From contig NZ_CAJYQD010000025.1 of assembly GCF_913776855.1 (NCBI RefSeq), positions 1 to 64,000 on the forward strand: a stretch of 64,000 nt of DNA, read 5' to 3'. Made by a program: the position numbers and the translations under genes. Source of the DNA: an uncultured Sphingomonas sp. (GTDB lineage: Bacteria; Pseudomonadota; Alphaproteobacteria; Sphingomonadales; Sphingomonadaceae). Below, piece by piece: positions 26,111-37,501 of the stretch (the first letter of the stretch is position 1; every line of letters starts with the position of its first letter). The notes under the pieces are model-generated. The model did not search any database, was not told the origin of the DNA, and saw only the letters and a list, made by a program, of their open reading frames with translations.

Positions 26111-27294
26111 CAGAACGCGGCAATCCCGGTGATTGCCCGGCCGAGGATCAGGCCATGGACGTCGTGCGTGCCCTCATAGGTGTTGACCGTTTCGAGGTTG
26201 ATCGCATGGCGCATCACATGGAATTCGGCGGCGATGCCGTTGCCGCCATGCATGTCGCGCGCGGTGCGGGCGATGGCCAGCGCCTTGCCGCAATTGTTGC
26301 GCTTGATGATGCTGATCGCCTCAGGCGCCAGCGAGCCTTCGTCGAACATCCGCCCGGCCCTGAGCGCCGCCTGCAGCCCCAAGGCGATCTCGGTCTGCAT
26401 GTCGGCCAGCTTCAGCTGCACCAGCTGTTTGGACGCCAGCGGCACGCCGAACTGCTGCCGGTCGAGCGTGTACTGGCGGGCGGCGTGCATACAGAATTCC
26501 GCCGCGCCCATCGTGCCCCAGGCGATGCCGTAGCGTGCGCGGTTCAGGCAGCCGAACGGCCCCTTCAACCCCTCGACATGCGGCAGCAGCGCGTCCTCGC
26601 CGACCTCGACGCCCTCCATCACGATCTCGCCGGTGATCGATGCGCGCAGCGACAGCTTGCCCTCGATCTTGGGCGCGGACAGGCCGGCCATGCCCTTTTC
26701 CAGCACGAAGCCGCGGATCTTGCCGCCATGGGCATCGGACTTGGCCCAGACCACGAAGACATCGGCGATCGGCGCATTGGTGATCCACATCTTGGCACCG
26801 CTGATGCGATAGCCGCCGTCGATCTTCTCCGCCCGCGTCCGCATCCCGGCCGGATCGGACCCGGCATCAGGTTCGGTCAGCCCGAAACACCCGACCCATT
26901 CGCCGCTGGCCAGCTTCGGCAGATACTTCGCCTTCTGCTCCTCCGACCCAAAGGCGTTGATCGGATGCATCACGAGGCTCGACTGCACGCTCATCGCGCT
27001 GCGATAGCCCGAATCCACCGCCTCGACCTCGCGCGCGACCAGGCCGTACGCGACATAGCCCATGCCCGCCCCGCCATATTGCGGATCGATGGTCACGCCC
27101 AGCAGGCCCAGCGCGCCCATCTCCGTCATGATCTCGCGCGCGAAATCCTCGTCGAGGAACGCGCGGGTGACGCGGGGCAACAGCTTGTTCCGGGCATAGC
27201 CATGCGCCACGTCGCGGACCATGCGTTCGTCGTCGCTCAGCTGCGCATCGAGGGCGAAGGGGTCTTGCCAGTCGAACTGGCCCATATCGGCCAT
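26110..27294 (-). CDS. gcdH: glutaryl-CoA dehydrogenase
   Basis: This 394-residue acyl-CoA dehydrogenase converts glutaryl-CoA to crotonyl-CoA and CO2 using FAD and [35 protein letters not shown] and [18 protein letters not shown] are typical GCDH segments, and the catalytic base E374 is in [13 protein letters not shown] 27294 gives normal length; the same frame stays open through the next gene, but that part is not coding. It heads the chain with GNAT and CoA-transferase, implying glutarate or lysine/tryptophan catabolism. Confidence 0.94.
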   Translation of the reverse strand: MADMGQFDWQDPFALDAQLSDDERMVRDVAHGYARNKLLPRVTRAFLDEDFAREIMTEMGALGLLGVTIDPQYGGAGMGYVAYGLVAREVEAVDSGYRSAMSVQSSLVMHPINAFGSEEQKAKYLPKLASGEWVGCFGLTEPDAGSDPAGMRTRAEKIDGGYRISGAKMWITNAPIADVFVVWAKSDAHGGKIRGFVLEKGMAGLSAPKIEGKLSLRASITGEIVMEGVEVGEDALLPHVEGLKGPFGCLNRARYGIAWGTMGAAEFCMHAARQYTLDRQQFGVPLASKQLVQLKLADMQTEIALGLQAALRAGRMFDEGSLAPEAISIIKRNNCGKALAIARTARDMHGGNGIAAEFHVMRHAINLETVNTYEGTHDVHGLILGRAITGIAAF

Positions 27295-27305
27295 GGGCTT
27301 TTCCT

Positions 27306-28226
27306 TTAGAGCGTGGGGGCGACCGTTTCGGCCGTGGCGGGGGGGACGGATTGCGGCGGGGCCTGCTGCAGGATCACCGGCGGCGCGACCGGCGCCGGAT
27401 GCGGCGTGGTGAGTGCGACCGATTCCAGGTCGACCAGCGCCTTGCGCGCATTGACGTACCGTTCGGCGGCGGTGGTCCAGCGGGCGGCATTCGCGGCGCC
27501 GGGCATCCGTTCGATCTCGGCCATCGCCTGTTCCACCTGCCCGGTATCCAGCCGGCGGCGCGCACGTTCCAACCGGTCGCCGGGGCGGCTGCTGGGCGTC
27601 GTGCCTTGGCGGATCACGATCAGCTGCCCGATCTCGCGGCGCAGGGCGTCCCACCAATTTTCGTTCACCGGGCCGGCGGTCAGCGGGATCGCGGCGGCGT
27701 CCAGCGCGCTGCGCAGGTCGTCGAGCGTCACCGGGTTCTGCGCGGCGGCGATCAGCGTGCGGACCGCATCGGGCCGGCTGCCCCCGAACCGGTCGCGCAA
27801 CTGCCCCTCCAGATAGTCGAGCGGCCGCCCGCGATCCAGCGCGCGGCGGGTGGCGACGATCACCATCATGTCCTCGGCGCGGGTGGCATAGCCTGCCGCA
27901 TTGCGCGCGCTGCTGTCCAGCCCGACGATGCGCGTTTCCAAGTCGGCGATCCGCGCGGCCAGTGCCGCCTCGCGTGCCGACAGGATCGGCAGGGCGGAAA
28001 CCTGCGTCGGCGGGGCGGCACCGGTCGCGGCGGGGGTGGGCTGCGCGGTCGGCACGGCGACCTGCTGCCGCATCCCCCATCCGAAGCGCGGGGCCACATA
28101 ATACAGCACCGCCAGCGTCGCGCCGATGCCGATCACGAAGGCCAGGATCGCCACGGCCAGCCTGCCCTGCCCCCCCCGGCGACGCGGGTTGCTGCTCGTC
28201 GGAAAGGGCACATCGTCGCTGATCAT
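27306..28226 (-). CDS. mitofilin-like membrane protein next to hemD
   Basis: The 306-residue product has a cytoplasmic basic N-terminus, one transmembrane helix (about residues 24-44), a Pro/Ala-rich linker and a long alpha-helical periplasmic part ([34 protein letters not shown] given by its ends GDRLER and AMAEI). In alphaproteobacteria such a COG4223/mitofilin-related protein commonly follows hemD, which fits here (31-bp gap). It may shape or organise the inner membrane; the role is not proven. Confidence 0.75.
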   Translation of the reverse strand: MISDDVPFPTSSNPRRRGGQGRLAVAILAFVIGIGATLAVLYYVAPRFGWGMRQQVAVPTAQPTPAATGAAPPTQVSALPILSAREAALAARIADLETRIVGLDSSARNAAGYATRAEDMMVIVATRRALDRGRPLDYLEGQLRDRFGGSRPDAVRTLIAAAQNPVTLDDLRSALDAAAIPLTAGPVNENWWDALRREIGQLIVIRQGTTPSSRPGDRLERARRRLDTGQVEQAMAEIERMPGAANAARWTTAAERYVNARKALVDLESVALTTPHPAPVAPPVILQQAPPQSVPPATAETVAPTL

Positions 28227-28257
28227 GCTGCCTTTATCCCCGCGCCTGTCCGTCGGG

Positions 28258-28923
28258 TCAATCACATGCATCGGCAAGGACGACGGCGGCGGCGATGGTC
28301 GCGGTGTCGTCCGGCCGATCGGCGACCGCGACCGCGCGCCATCCGCTACCCAGCGCGTCGGCAACCGCCGGGGCGATGGCGGCGACGGCGATGGTGGCAG
28401 GGTCGGCGACCAGCATCGCCAGCCGCCGGGCCGCGCGCCGGGAATGGACCAGGGCGACCGAGCCGTCGAGCAGGGCGGTGTCGACCCCTTCAATCACCTC
28501 ACTGGCATAGACCGCGCGGATCGCCGATAGCACCGTATGGTCGGCAATCGCCCGATCGCGCGCCGTCAGCAGCAGCGCCCGGCGGACTCCGGCGCGTTCG
28601 GCGGCGTCGAGCAGCGCCCGGCCATCGGAATCGCCGGTCGCGACGACCCGTAGTCCCGCCGCCCGCGCCGCCGCCGCCGTCGCCGCGCCGACCGCATGGA
28701 CCGGCAGCGCCGCATAAGCCTGCAGTGCGGCCCCCGCCTGCCGCACCGCATTGGCGCTGGTCAGGATCAGCGCGTCATGGTCGGTCGCCGGCGGGCCGTC
28801 CCACGCCAGCGGTTCGATCGCGAACAGTGGCAGGCGGATCGCGGTCCGGCCCAGCGCCTCGATCGCCTGCGCGGTGGCGGCATTGCCCGGTTCGGGGCGC
28901 AGCACCGCCAGCGGCCGGCTCAT
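28258..28923 (-). CDS. hemD: uroporphyrinogen-III synthase
   Basis: This 221-residue protein is assigned from the two-domain HemD layout with low sequence conservation: VLRPEPGN at the start, LILTSANAVR in the first domain and VALVHSRRAARRL near the C-terminus. It cyclises hydroxymethylbilane with inversion of ring D. Its ATG overlaps the hemC stop by 4 bp, which supports the assignment strongly. Confidence 0.9.
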   Translation of the reverse strand: MSRPLAVLRPEPGNAATAQAIEALGRTAIRLPLFAIEPLAWDGPPATDHDALILTSANAVRQAGAALQAYAALPVHAVGAATAAAARAAGLRVVATGDSDGRALLDAAERAGVRRALLLTARDRAIADHTVLSAIRAVYASEVIEGVDTALLDGSVALVHSRRAARRLAMLVADPATIAVAAIAPAVADALGSGWRAVAVADRPDDTATIAAAVVLADACD

Positions 28924-29831
28924 CGCGCGAACAGCTTCGCCACGTTGTCGGGCGCGCGCGCCAGCATCGCTTCGGCCAAGGCGCGCGGCATCTCGATATC
29001 GTCGATCGCCCCGCTGGCGCTGTCGACCACCTGCGCGCTGCCGTCCTGCGCCAGCAATTGCGCGCGCAGCGTCAGCACATCGCCCTCGATCGTCGCCAGC
29101 GCCCCCACCGGCGAATGGCAATCTGCCCCCAGCGCCGCGAGGAAGCCGCGTTCGGCACGCACCGCCTGATGCGTCGGGGCGTGGTCGATCGCGCGGACGA
29201 AGGCGAGCGCATCGGCATCCTCGGCGCGCACCTCGATCCCGACCGCGCCCTGCGACGGGGCGGGCAGCAGCATGTCGATCGACAAGGCCGTCCCGATATC
29301 GTGTCGCCCCAGCCGCTCCAGCCCGGCGGCGGCGAGCAGCGTCGCGTCGACCTCGCCCGCCGCCAGCTTTGCAAGGCGCGTGTCGACATTGCCGCGGAAC
29401 AGCACGATCCGCGCGTCGGGGCGGTGGTGCAGCACCTGCGCGGCACGGCGCGGGCTACTGGTGCCGACCACGCCATCCCTGGGCAGGTCCGCCAGCGACG
29501 CGACCCCGACCAGCCGATCGCGGACATCGGCGCGCGGCAGCATCGCGGCAATGCGGATTTCGGTCGGGCGGACCGTCTCGACATCCTTCATCGAATGGAC
29601 CGCCGCATCGATCTCGCCACAGCACAGCGCGCGGTCGAGTTCCTTGGTCCACAGCGCCTTGCCGCCGATCTCGGCCAGCGCGCGGTCCTGCACCCGGTCG
29701 CCGGTCGTCTTGATCGTCACGATCGCGATCGTCGCCGGGTCGATCCCGTGCGCCGTTGCCAGCGCGTCGCGCGTCGCGTGCGCTTGCACCAATGCCAGCG
29801 GCGATCCGCGGGTGCCCAGTTTGAAGGTCAT
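28920..29831 (-). CDS. hemC: hydroxymethylbilane synthase (porphobilinogen deaminase)
   Basis: This 303-residue enzyme polymerises four porphobilinogens. [29 protein letters not shown] and the cofactor-attachment cysteine C238 in [10 protein letters not shown] are all present. It is translated divergently from tsaD with an 80-bp gap that must hold both promoters, the classical hemC-tsaD arrangement of alphaproteobacteria. Confidence 0.97.
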   Translation of the reverse strand: MTFKLGTRGSPLALVQAHATRDALATAHGIDPATIAIVTIKTTGDRVQDRALAEIGGKALWTKELDRALCCGEIDAAVHSMKDVETVRPTEIRIAAMLPRADVRDRLVGVASLADLPRDGVVGTSSPRRAAQVLHHRPDARIVLFRGNVDTRLAKLAAGEVDATLLAAAGLERLGRHDIGTALSIDMLLPAPSQGAVGIEVRAEDADALAFVRAIDHAPTHQAVRAERGFLAALGADCHSPVGALATIEGDVLTLRAQLLAQDGSAQVVDSASGAIDDIEMPRALAEAMLARAPDNVAKLFAR

Positions 29832-29911
29832 GGTCGCTCGCTATCCATCGCGGCTGCGCAGGGCAAGCCGGGGGTTCGCACCGCGCCCCGATCCGCGCTA
29901 AGGCCGACGCC

Positions 29912-30952
29912 ATGTCCACCCCCCTGATCCTCGGTATCGAATCCAGTTGCGACGAAACCGCCGTTGCGCTGGTGCGCGGCGACCGCACCATCCTGTCGCA
30001 TCGCCTGGCGGGGCAGGAGGCGGCGCACGCCCCGTACGGCGGTGTCGTGCCCGAAATCGCGGCGCGCGCGCATGTCGAAATCCTGCCGTCGCTGGTCGAG
30101 GGGGCGCTGGCCGATGCCGGCGTCGCGCTGCGCGAGGTCGATGCGATCGCAGCCACCGCTGGCCCCGGACTGATCGGCGGGGTCATGGTCGGGCTGGTGA
30201 CGGCCAAGGCGCTGGCGCTGGCGGCGGGCAAGCCGCTGGTCGCGGTCAACCATCTGGAGGGCCATGCGCTGTCGCCGCGCCTGACTGATCCCGACCTCAC
30301 CTATCCCTATCTGCTGCTGCTGGTGTCGGGCGGCCATTGCCAGCTGCTGCGGGTCGATGGCGTCGGGCAATATCGGCGGCTGGGCACCACCATCGACGAT
30401 GCGGCGGGCGAGGCGTTCGACAAGACCGCAAAGGTGCTGGGTCTCGGCTATCCCGGCGGCCCGCGCGTCGAGGCGGCGGCGCTGGCGGGTGATGCGAAGG
30501 CCGTACCGCTCCCCCGGCCGCTGGTCGGCACGCCCGATCCGCATTTCTCCTTCGCGGGCCTGAAGAGCGCGGTGCTGCGCGCACACGATGCCGGCATTCA
30601 CACGACCGCCGACATCGCGGCATCGTTCCAGCAGGCAGTCGTCGACTGCCTGCTCGACCGGACAAAGCTGGCGCTGCACCTCGCCGGGCCGGTCAGTGCG
30701 CTGGTGGTCGCGGGCGGAGTCGCGGCCAATCGCGCGGTGCGCTCGGCGCTGGAGGGGCTGGCAGAGGCGAACGGGCTGCGCTTCGTTGCGCCGCCGCTCT
30801 GGCTGTGTACCGACAATGCCGCCATGATCGCGTGGGCCGGGGCCGAGCGGTTCATGGCCGGGCATAGCGACCCGCTCGACGTGGCCGCGCGGCCGCGCTG
30901 GCCGCTCGACCCGTCGGCGGAAAAGGTGCGTGGGGCAGGAGTGAAGGCATGA
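29912..30952 (+). CDS. tsaD: tRNA N6-threonylcarbamoyladenosine synthesis ATPase
   Basis: This 346-residue Kae1/TsaD protein transfers the threonylcarbamoyl group to A37 of ANN-decoding tRNAs. It carries [13 protein letters not shown], the metal-binding [17 protein letters not shown] and [12 protein letters not shown]. It partners with TsaB, TsaE and TsaC elsewhere in the genome. The stop overlaps the gpsA start. Confidence 0.97.
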   Translation: MSTPLILGIESSCDETAVALVRGDRTILSHRLAGQEAAHAPYGGVVPEIAARAHVEILPSLVEGALADAGVALREVDAIAATAGPGLIGGVMVGLVTAKALALAAGKPLVAVNHLEGHALSPRLTDPDLTYPYLLLLVSGGHCQLLRVDGVGQYRRLGTTIDDAAGEAFDKTAKVLGLGYPGGPRVEAAALAGDAKAVPLPRPLVGTPDPHFSFAGLKSAVLRAHDAGIHTTADIAASFQQAVVDCLLDRTKLALHLAGPVSALVVAGGVAANRAVRSALEGLAEANGLRFVAPPLWLCTDNAAMIAWAGAERFMAGHSDPLDVAARPRWPLDPSAEKVRGAGVKA

Positions 30953-31923
30953 AGATCGGGGTCATCGGCGGCGGCGCATGGGGCACCGCGCTGGCGCAGG
31001 TTGCGGCACGCGGCGGCGATGTGACGCTCTGGGTGCGCGAGGACGAGGTCGCCGACGCAATCAATACCACCCACAGCAACCCGCTGTTCCTGCCCGGCGT
31101 CGCCCTGTCACCGGCGATCCACGCCACGACCAATGCCGCCGCGTTGCAGGCGGCGGACGCGCTGCTGGTCGTCGCCCCCGCGCAGCATGTCCGCAGCGTG
31201 TTGTCGGCGATCGACGTCGGCACCCGCGCGCTGGTGCTGTGCGCCAAGGGGATCGAGGCGGGGACGCGGATGCTGGTTGGCGAAGTGGCGCGCGCCGTCC
31301 ATCGCCAAGCCCCGGTCGCGGTCCTGTCCGGCCCGACCTTTGCGCATGAGGTCGCGGCGGGCAAGCCGACCGCCGTCACGCTGGCCTGTGCCGATGCGGC
31401 CTTGCGCGACCGGCTGGCCGAAAGATTGGCGGCGCCGGCGTTCCGCCCCTATGCCAGCGACGATGTGATCGGCGCGGAGATCGGCGGCGCGGTCAAGAAC
31501 GTCCTCGCCATCGCCTGCGGTGTCGTGGAGGGGGCCGGGCTGGGCCAGAATGCGCGGGCATCGGTGATCGCGCGCGGCTTTGCCGAAATGACGCGGTTCG
31601 GGCTGGCGCGCGGCGCGCGGGCGGAAACGCTGGCCGGGCTGTCGGGACTGGGCGATCTGGTGCTGACCTGTTCGTCGACCGCGTCGCGTAACTATTCGCT
31701 GGGCGTCGGGCTGGGGCAGGGCCGCGCCGCCGCCGAGCTGATGGCGGATCGCCGGACGGTGGCGGAGGGGGCGTTCACCGCGCCCGTGCTGCGCGAGGCG
31801 GCGGCGGAAGCGGGCGTGGACATGCCGGTGACGGCGGCAGTCGGCGCGCTGCTGGACGGCACGCCCGTCGCGCAGGTGATCGATACGCTGCTCGCCCGCC
31901 CGCTGCGCCGCGAGGGGCTATAG
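30949..31923 (+). CDS. gpsA: glycerol-3-phosphate dehydrogenase (NAD(P)+)
   Basis: This 324-residue cytoplasmic enzyme makes sn-glycerol-3-phosphate for phospholipids. The nucleotide fold is [11 protein letters not shown], the catalytic lysine lies in [13 protein letters not shown] and the substrate region in [14 protein letters not shown]. Its ATG is inside the tsaD stop (ATGA), so the two are coupled. It ends convergently with the DUF72 gene, overlapping it by 6 bp. Confidence 0.96.
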   Translation: MKIGVIGGGAWGTALAQVAARGGDVTLWVREDEVADAINTTHSNPLFLPGVALSPAIHATTNAAALQAADALLVVAPAQHVRSVLSAIDVGTRALVLCAKGIEAGTRMLVGEVARAVHRQAPVAVLSGPTFAHEVAAGKPTAVTLACADAALRDRLAERLAAPAFRPYASDDVIGAEIGGAVKNVLAIACGVVEGAGLGQNARASVIARGFAEMTRFGLARGARAETLAGLSGLGDLVLTCSSTASRNYSLGVGLGQGRAAAELMADRRTVAEGAFTAPVLREAAAEAGVDMPVTAAVGALLDGTPVAQVIDTLLARPLRREGL

Positions 31924-32712
31924 CCGCGCGATCAGTGCCTGGGCGCCGGCCGGCGCCCGCAGCTTCGCGCCGTTGATGAAGAAGACAAAGGTTTCGCGGG
32001 GCTTCTTCGTGGGCGGCGCGGCATCGACATAGGGTAGGCCGTCCGGCACTCCGCCACTGGCCCAGGTCCGCGCCGCGTCAGCCCAGCGGTCGAGGGCTGC
32101 ATCGTCATAGCCGGTGGCGACATGCTCCTGCGCATTCTCCAGTCGGGCGTAGGTGAAGTCGCCGGTCACATCGGCGATGGCAGGATAGTCGGCGGAATCG
32201 GCATGGACGATCGCCACCCCCGCCTTGCGCGCCATGTCGACGAACGCAGGCACCGCAAAGCTCTCATGCCGGACCTGTACCGCATGGCGCAGCGCCACCC
32301 CGGCATGGGTATCGGGCAGCAGCGACAGGAAGGCGGCGAAGTCGTCGGCGTCGAACTTCTTGGTCGCCATGAACTGCCACAGGATCGGTCCCAGCTTGTC
32401 GCCCAGTTCGGCGATGCCCGAGCCGATGAACCGTTCGATCGATTCACCTGCCTCCGCCAGTACCTTGCGGTTGGTGCAGTATTTCGATGCCTTTACCGCG
32501 AAGACGAAGCCGTCGGGCGCGGTCGCGGCCCAGTTGGCGAAGCTCGCCGGCTTCTGCGTGCCGTGATAGGTCGCGTTGATCTCGATCGCGGTCACCGCGC
32601 GCGACGCGAATTCCAGCTCGCGCTTCTGGGCCAGCTTGTCCGGGTAAAAGGTGCCGCGCCACGGCGGAAAGCTCCAGCCGCCGATACCGATGCGAATGGG
32701 AGCGTGGGTCAT
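31918..32712 (-). CDS. DUF72 domain protein (YecE-like)
   Basis: This 264-residue TIM-barrel protein of the DUF72 family starts RIGIGGWSFPPWRGTFYP and contains EINATYHGTQKP, VFAVKASKY and TYARLENA. The family is widespread and structurally barrel-like with unknown function. ATG 32712 is the conserved start; codons further upstream are a shadow. The 3' end overlaps gpsA by 6 bp tail to tail. Confidence 0.9.
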   Translation of the reverse strand: MTHAPIRIGIGGWSFPPWRGTFYPDKLAQKRELEFASRAVTAIEINATYHGTQKPASFANWAATAPDGFVFAVKASKYCTNRKVLAEAGESIERFIGSGIAELGDKLGPILWQFMATKKFDADDFAAFLSLLPDTHAGVALRHAVQVRHESFAVPAFVDMARKAGVAIVHADSADYPAIADVTGDFTYARLENAQEHVATGYDDAALDRWADAARTWASGGVPDGLPYVDAAPPTKKPRETFVFFINGAKLRAPAGAQALIARL

Positions 32713-32752
32713 GCACCGATCGTGACTGGTCGCGGCATCGCTGGCAAGCGGA

Positions 32753-33466
32753 TCAGCGCGCCGCCATACGATAGCCGCCACCGGTAACGTCGGTGGAGGC
32801 GACCAGCAGCTGCGGATCGACCACCAGTTTCGGCACGTGTCCCGCCTGCCACGCCGCCAGTTCGACGCGATACCGGTCATAGGCGCGGTAGAAATCGATG
32901 AACGGCTGGTCGAGCGAGGCGATGCCGGGTGCGGCAAAGCCGTCGATCCCGCCCGCCGGCAGGTCGGCGACCTGCGCCAGCATTGGCAAGGCGGTCGCGC
33001 AGAATTGTTCGCGGACCGGCGGCTGGGCGAAGTAGTTGTAGACGCGGGTCATCGCATCGTCGAACCGGTCCTGCCAGTCACCCCCGCCCCGGCGATATTC
33101 GGCCTCCAGCGCCTTGTGCGCGGCGGCGAACCGGGCGGCATGGACCTTCAGCAACCGGTTATAGTGCGCGACGCCGGTCGGGTCGGCGATGTTGCATTGA
33201 AGTGCGGCGACGTTCAGCGCCGACCGCAGGTTCCACACCGCCGCGTCGGCCGACAGCGCGTGGTTGGGCGTGGCGTAGCTGCCATCGGACAGGACGGCAG
33301 GAATGGTGAGCGTGGCCGCTGCGCCCATCGGCGGCTTCGGCTTCGGCGCGGGGGCCGCAACCGGGACCGGCGGCGGCGCGACCACCGCGACCTCGGGCGT
33401 CTTGCGCGCGCAGCCATGGAGCAGCACGGCGCTGCAGGCAGCGAGCAGGAGCAGGCGTGTACGCAT
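32753..33466 (-). CDS. putative lipoprotein, unknown function
   Basis: The 237-residue product has a lipoprotein signal with lipobox LHGC (C19), then a Pro/Ala linker (PPPVPVAAPAPKPKPP) and a helical domain with two further cysteines (LQCNIAD, QFCATAL) that may pair. I do not recognise the domain. It stands alone between DUF72 and metW. Confidence 0.75.
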   Translation of the reverse strand: MRTRLLLLAACSAVLLHGCARKTPEVAVVAPPPVPVAAPAPKPKPPMGAAATLTIPAVLSDGSYATPNHALSADAAVWNLRSALNVAALQCNIADPTGVAHYNRLLKVHAARFAAAHKALEAEYRRGGGDWQDRFDDAMTRVYNYFAQPPVREQFCATALPMLAQVADLPAGGIDGFAAPGIASLDQPFIDFYRAYDRYRVELAAWQAGHVPKLVVDPQLLVASTDVTGGGYRMAAR

Positions 33467-33541
33467 CGAACCGATTCCCGTCTTGTCCCCCGACAGATCC
33501 GGAATATCGGCCGCAAAGCCTTCAGGGTGGTTAACGCGGCG

Positions 33542-34129
33542 TCAGCGTTTGAGCAGAAACACCGCATGTTCGGCGCGGAAATTGGCCGCCGCCGCCGTCG
33601 TCCGCCGGCCCCCCGAGAGGAACCACGCATCGACGACGGTGATCCCCTGCTTGGCGACATAGGCGCGGAAATCGTCGATCGTCAGGTGGTGGATGTTGGG
33701 CGTTTCGTACCATTCGAGCGGCAACAGCGTCGTCACCGGCATCCGCCCGCCCCACAACAGCGACGCCCGCACCCGCCAGTGCGCGAAGTTGGGGAAGGAC
33801 ACGAACGCCTGCGCGCCGATGCGGAGCAGGTGGTCCAGCACGACGTGCGGCCGCATCGCGGTCTGCAGCGTCTGGCTGAGGATCGCATAGTCGAAGCTGG
33901 CGTCGGGATAGTCGGCCAGGTCGCGATCGGCATCGCCCTGCATCACCGACAGCCCCTTGGCCATCGCATCGGCGACATTGCCCGGATCGATTTCCAGCCC
34001 GCGGGCATCGACGCCGCGTTCGTCGCGCAGCGCCGCCATCAGTTGCCCGTCGCCGCAGCCGACGTCGAGCACGCGCGAACCCCGCGCGACATGCGCGGCG
34101 ATGATGGCGAGGTCGGGGCGGAGCGTCAT
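33542..34129 (-). CDS. metW: MetW, methionine biosynthesis protein
   Basis: This 195-residue SAM-methyltransferase-fold protein has [23 protein letters not shown] and SFPNFAHW, typical of MetW. It partners MetX in homoserine acylation in proteobacteria. Its ATG overlaps the metX stop by 4 bp. Confidence 0.93.
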   Translation of the reverse strand: MTLRPDLAIIAAHVARGSRVLDVGCGDGQLMAALRDERGVDARGLEIDPGNVADAMAKGLSVMQGDADRDLADYPDASFDYAILSQTLQTAMRPHVVLDHLLRIGAQAFVSFPNFAHWRVRASLLWGGRMPVTTLLPLEWYETPNIHHLTIDDFRAYVAKQGITVVDAWFLSGGRRTTAAAANFRAEHAVFLLKR

Positions 34130-35253
34130 GCCCTCGCCTCCAGGAAGCCGCGCATGATCCGGTCCAGTTCAGATGAATCGAGCAGGAACGCGTCGTGCCC
34201 GAATGGCGAGGAAAGCTCGACGAAGCTGGCCGGCGCGCCGGCGGCGTTCAGCGCATGGACGATATTGCGCGACTCGGCGGTCGGGTACAGCCAGTCGGTA
34301 TCGAAGCTGACGATGCAGAACCGCGCCTTCGTCGCGCGAAAGGCGTTGGCCAGCGTGCCCCCATGTTCCTCCGCCAGATCGAAATAATCGAGCGCGCGAG
34401 TGATGTAGAGGTACGAGTTCGCATCGAACCGGTCGGTAAAGGCCAGCCCCTGATGCCGGAGATAGCTTTCGACCTGGAAATCGGCGTCGAAGCCGAAGGT
34501 CTTGGTACCCGCCTGTCCATCGGCGCGCGTCTGCAGCTTGCGGCCGAACTTCGCGGTCAGGCCCGCTTCGGACAGATAGGTGATATGGGCCGCCATCCGC
34601 GCCACCGACAGCCCGGCGGCGGGCGGCGACCCCTCGCTATAATAATCGCCGCCGCGCCAGTTGGGATCGGCCATGATCGCCTGTCGCCCGACTTCGTGGA
34701 AGGCGATATTCTGCGCCGAATGCCGCGCGGTCGAAGCGATCACCACCACTGCCTCCACCCGGTCGGGCAGGGTCGCGGCCCACGACAGCGCCTGCATCCC
34801 GCCCATTGATCCGCCAACCACGGCGCGCAACCGGTCGATGCCAAGATGGTCGAGCAGCATCCCCTGCGCCCGCACCATGTCGCGGATGGTCAGCACCGGA
34901 AAGCGCATCGCATAGGGGGTGCCGGTCGCCGGATCGATGCTGGCCGGACCCGACGACCCCATGCAACTGCCCAGCACGTTCGAACAGATGACGAAATGCT
35001 TGTTGAGGTCGATCGGCTTGCCCGGCCCCACCATGCGCGACCACCAGCCGGGCTTGCCGGTACGCGGATGGGTGGAGGCGACATGCTGGTCGCCGGTCAG
35101 CGCGTGGCAGATCAGGATCGCGTTGTCGCGGGCGGGCGACAGCGTGCCGTAGGTTTCATAGGCGATGTCGATCGCGGGCAGCATCGCGCCGCCATCCAGC
35201 GAGAGGCCGGTGGTTAAGGTGGCGCGGCGATCGGGACCGAAACGGGAATCCAT
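34126..35253 (-). CDS. metX: homoserine O-acyltransferase
   Basis: This 375-residue alpha/beta hydrolase acylates homoserine in methionine synthesis. The nucleophile is S149 in [20 protein letters not shown] and [14 protein letters not shown] are family signatures, and DWLYPTAES plus GHDAFLLD provide the Asp and His of the triad. I looked upstream for a SAM-II-type riboswitch and saw none. It is coupled to metW. Confidence 0.95.
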   Translation of the reverse strand: MDSRFGPDRRATLTTGLSLDGGAMLPAIDIAYETYGTLSPARDNAILICHALTGDQHVASTHPRTGKPGWWSRMVGPGKPIDLNKHFVICSNVLGSCMGSSGPASIDPATGTPYAMRFPVLTIRDMVRAQGMLLDHLGIDRLRAVVGGSMGGMQALSWAATLPDRVEAVVVIASTARHSAQNIAFHEVGRQAIMADPNWRGGDYYSEGSPPAAGLSVARMAAHITYLSEAGLTAKFGRKLQTRADGQAGTKTFGFDADFQVESYLRHQGLAFTDRFDANSYLYITRALDYFDLAEEHGGTLANAFRATKARFCIVSFDTDWLYPTAESRNIVHALNAAGAPASFVELSSPFGHDAFLLDSSELDRIMRGFLEARA

Positions 35254-35318
35254 GGGGCTTGCGGTTAGGCGGGCGGCGCGGCGGGTTCAAGGGTCGGGGC
35301 GTGCGACACCACCCCCAT

Positions 35319-35414
35319 CGTCATTCCCGCGCAGGCGGGAATCCATATGCGCTGACGTTCATGCCGGGGGCGCAACCGCTGCGTTTATGGATCCCCGCCT
35401 GCGCGGGGATGACG
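35319..35414. repeat. paired palindromic repeat, family B copy 3
   Basis: CGTCATTCCCGCGCAGGCGGGAAT and, 45 bp on, ATCCCCGCCTGCGCGGGGATGACG form an inverted pair (given here only as hairpin types). It lies in the 218-bp divergent gap between metX and hisC. Confidence 0.85.
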
Positions 35415-35471
35415 TAGAGGGCACGCCCCAAACCTTGCGTTCACGCCCCGCATTTGCCACTGCGCTGCCCC

Positions 35472-36566
35472 ATGAACGCACCCGCTCCCAAGCCCTGGAT
35501 CCTCGACATCGCCCCCTACGTCCCCGGCCGGTCGAAGACCGACGACGGGCGGCAGGTGGCGAAGCTGTCGTCGAACGAGAACCCGCTTGGCACCTCGCCG
35601 CATGCCCGTGCCGCCTTCGCGACGGCGGACCGTAGTCTCGAGCGCTATCCCGATCCCGCCGCCGCCGACCTGCGCGTCGCGATCGGGCAGGCGCATGGGC
35701 TGGACCCGGCGCGCATCATTTATGGCACCGGGTCGGACGAGGTGCTGCACCTGGCGGCCGGGGCCTATGCGGGGCATGGCGACGAGGTGATCTTCGTCCG
35801 CTACGGTTTCGCGGTCTATGAGATCGCGACGCGGCGGGTGGGGGCAACGCCGGTGATCGCGCCCGACAGGGATCATGCGACCGATGTCGATGCGATCTTG
35901 GCGTGCGTGACCGATCGCACCCGCGTCGTGTTCGTCGCCAACCCGAACAACCCGACGGGCACCTACGCCCCGCGCGATGAGATTGCACGGCTGCACGCCG
36001 GCCTGCCGTCGACCGTGCTGCTGGTGCTCGACCAGGCCTATGCCGAATATCTGGAGCCGGCGGAGGACGACCACGGCCTCGAACTGGCGAGGACGCAGCC
36101 GAACGTGCTGGTCACGCGGACCTTCTCGAAGATCCACGGCCTCGCTGCCGAACGGATCGGCTGGGGCTATGGCTCGGCGGAGGCGATCGACGCGATGCAC
36201 CGCATCCGGGCACCGTTCAACGTGACCACCGCCGGACAGCAGGCGGCGATTGCCGCGATCCGCGACAAGGGTTTCGTCGAGGCGAGCCGCGCCCACAACC
36301 GCCAGTGGCGGACGTGGTTCGAGGGTGAGATCGCCGCCATGGGCAATGCCGGCCTGCGCGCCGTGCCGTCAAAAGCCAATTTCGTGCTGGTGCTGTTCGA
36401 AGGACCGGTCAGCGCGGGCGATGCCTATCAGGCGCTGATGGAGCGCGGCTTCATCGTCCGCTGGCTACCGGGACAGGGGCTGGCCAACGGCCTGCGCATC
36501 TCGATCGGGACCGAGGCGGAGGTGCGCGGCATCACCGCCGCGCTGCGTGAGATCGTGGGCGGCTGA
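35472..36566 (+). CDS. hisC: histidinol-phosphate/aromatic aminotransferase
   Basis: This 364-residue class II PLP aminotransferase has [26 protein letters not shown] (157-164), and the PLP lysine K220 in TFSKIHGLA. It transaminates histidinol phosphate, and in many alphaproteobacteria also prephenate or aromatic amino acids. Coupling to a prephenate/arogenate dehydrogenase (stop and start share one base) favours a role in tyrosine and phenylalanine synthesis in addition to, or instead of, histidine synthesis. Confidence 0.9.
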   Translation: MNAPAPKPWILDIAPYVPGRSKTDDGRQVAKLSSNENPLGTSPHARAAFATADRSLERYPDPAAADLRVAIGQAHGLDPARIIYGTGSDEVLHLAAGAYAGHGDEVIFVRYGFAVYEIATRRVGATPVIAPDRDHATDVDAILACVTDRTRVVFVANPNNPTGTYAPRDEIARLHAGLPSTVLLVLDQAYAEYLEPAEDDHGLELARTQPNVLVTRTFSKIHGLAAERIGWGYGSAEAIDAMHRIRAPFNVTTAGQQAAIAAIRDKGFVEASRAHNRQWRTWFEGEIAAMGNAGLRAVPSKANFVLVLFEGPVSAGDAYQALMERGFIVRWLPGQGLANGLRISIGTEAEVRGITAALREIVGG

Positions 36567-37474
36567 TGTTGCCCTTTTCCCGCGTCGCCATCATCGGGCT
36601 GGGGCTGATCGGGTCGTCGATCGCCCGCGCCGTGCGTACCGAGATGCCGACGGTGCGGCTGACCGGGCATGACGCGTCGCTCGAAGCGCGCGAGACGGTG
36701 CGCGCATTGGGGCTGGTCGACGACTGTACCGACCATGCCGGCGCGGCGGTGATCGATGCCGACCTGGTGATCCTGTGCGTGCCCGTAGGCGCGATCGGCG
36801 GCGTCGCGGCGGAGATCGCCGCCGACCTGCCCGCCGGCGTCATCGTCAGCGATGTCGGGTCGAGCAAGGCTGGAGTCGCCGCCGCCTTTGCCAAGGCGCT
36901 GCCGGGCGTGACGGTCGTACCGGCGCATCCGGTGGCGGGAACCGAGCGTAGTGGGCCGGACGCGGGCTTCGCCACGCTGTTCAAGGGGCGCTGGTGCATC
37001 CTGACGCCCGCAGCCGATGTCGATCCGGCGGCGGTCGAGCGGGTTGCCGAATTCTGGCGGCGGCTGGGCGCCGACATCGATACGATGGACGCGCAGCATC
37101 ACGACCTGGTGCTGGCGGTGACCAGCCATCTGCCGCACCTGATCGCCTACACCATCGTCGGGACCGCATCGGACCTGGAGGCGGTGACGCAGAGCGAGGT
37201 CATCAAATATTCGGCCGGGGGGTTCCGCGACTTCACCCGGATCGCTGCGTCCGACCCGACGATGTGGCGCGACGTGTTCCTGGCCAACAAGGATGCGGTG
37301 CTGGCGATGCTGCAGCGCTTTTCCGAGGACCTGTCGGCGCTGCAACGCGCGATCCGCTGGGACAAGGGTGACGAGCTGTTCGACCTGTTCACCCGCACGC
37401 GGGCGATCCGCCGGTCGATCGTCGAACAGGGGCAGGACGACGCCCGCGAGGATTTCGGGCGCAGCCACGGGTAG
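36566..37474 (+). CDS. tyrC: prephenate/arogenate dehydrogenase
   Basis: This 302-residue enzyme has the NAD fold GLGLIGSSIAR, DVGSSK, HPVAGTERSG and LTSHLPH-type catalytic histidines (here VTSHLPHL). It oxidatively decarboxylates prephenate or arogenate in tyrosine synthesis. It lacks a chorismate mutase or ACT domain, like cyclohexadienyl dehydrogenases. Partnering with hisC gives a two-gene aromatic amino acid unit. Confidence 0.92.
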   Translation: MLPFSRVAIIGLGLIGSSIARAVRTEMPTVRLTGHDASLEARETVRALGLVDDCTDHAGAAVIDADLVILCVPVGAIGGVAAEIAADLPAGVIVSDVGSSKAGVAAAFAKALPGVTVVPAHPVAGTERSGPDAGFATLFKGRWCILTPAADVDPAAVERVAEFWRRLGADIDTMDAQHHDLVLAVTSHLPHLIAYTIVGTASDLEAVTQSEVIKYSAGGFRDFTRIAASDPTMWRDVFLANKDAVLAMLQRFSEDLSALQRAIRWDKGDELFDLFTRTRAIRRSIVEQGQDDAREDFGRSHG

Positions 37475-37501
37475 GGGTTTCCTCTCCTACAACCCGATAC
37501 A

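Noticed and set aside
35254..35330. SAM riboswitch before metX
   Set aside because: No SAM-II or SAM-I consensus core could be found on the minus strand; the region holds a family B repeat instead.
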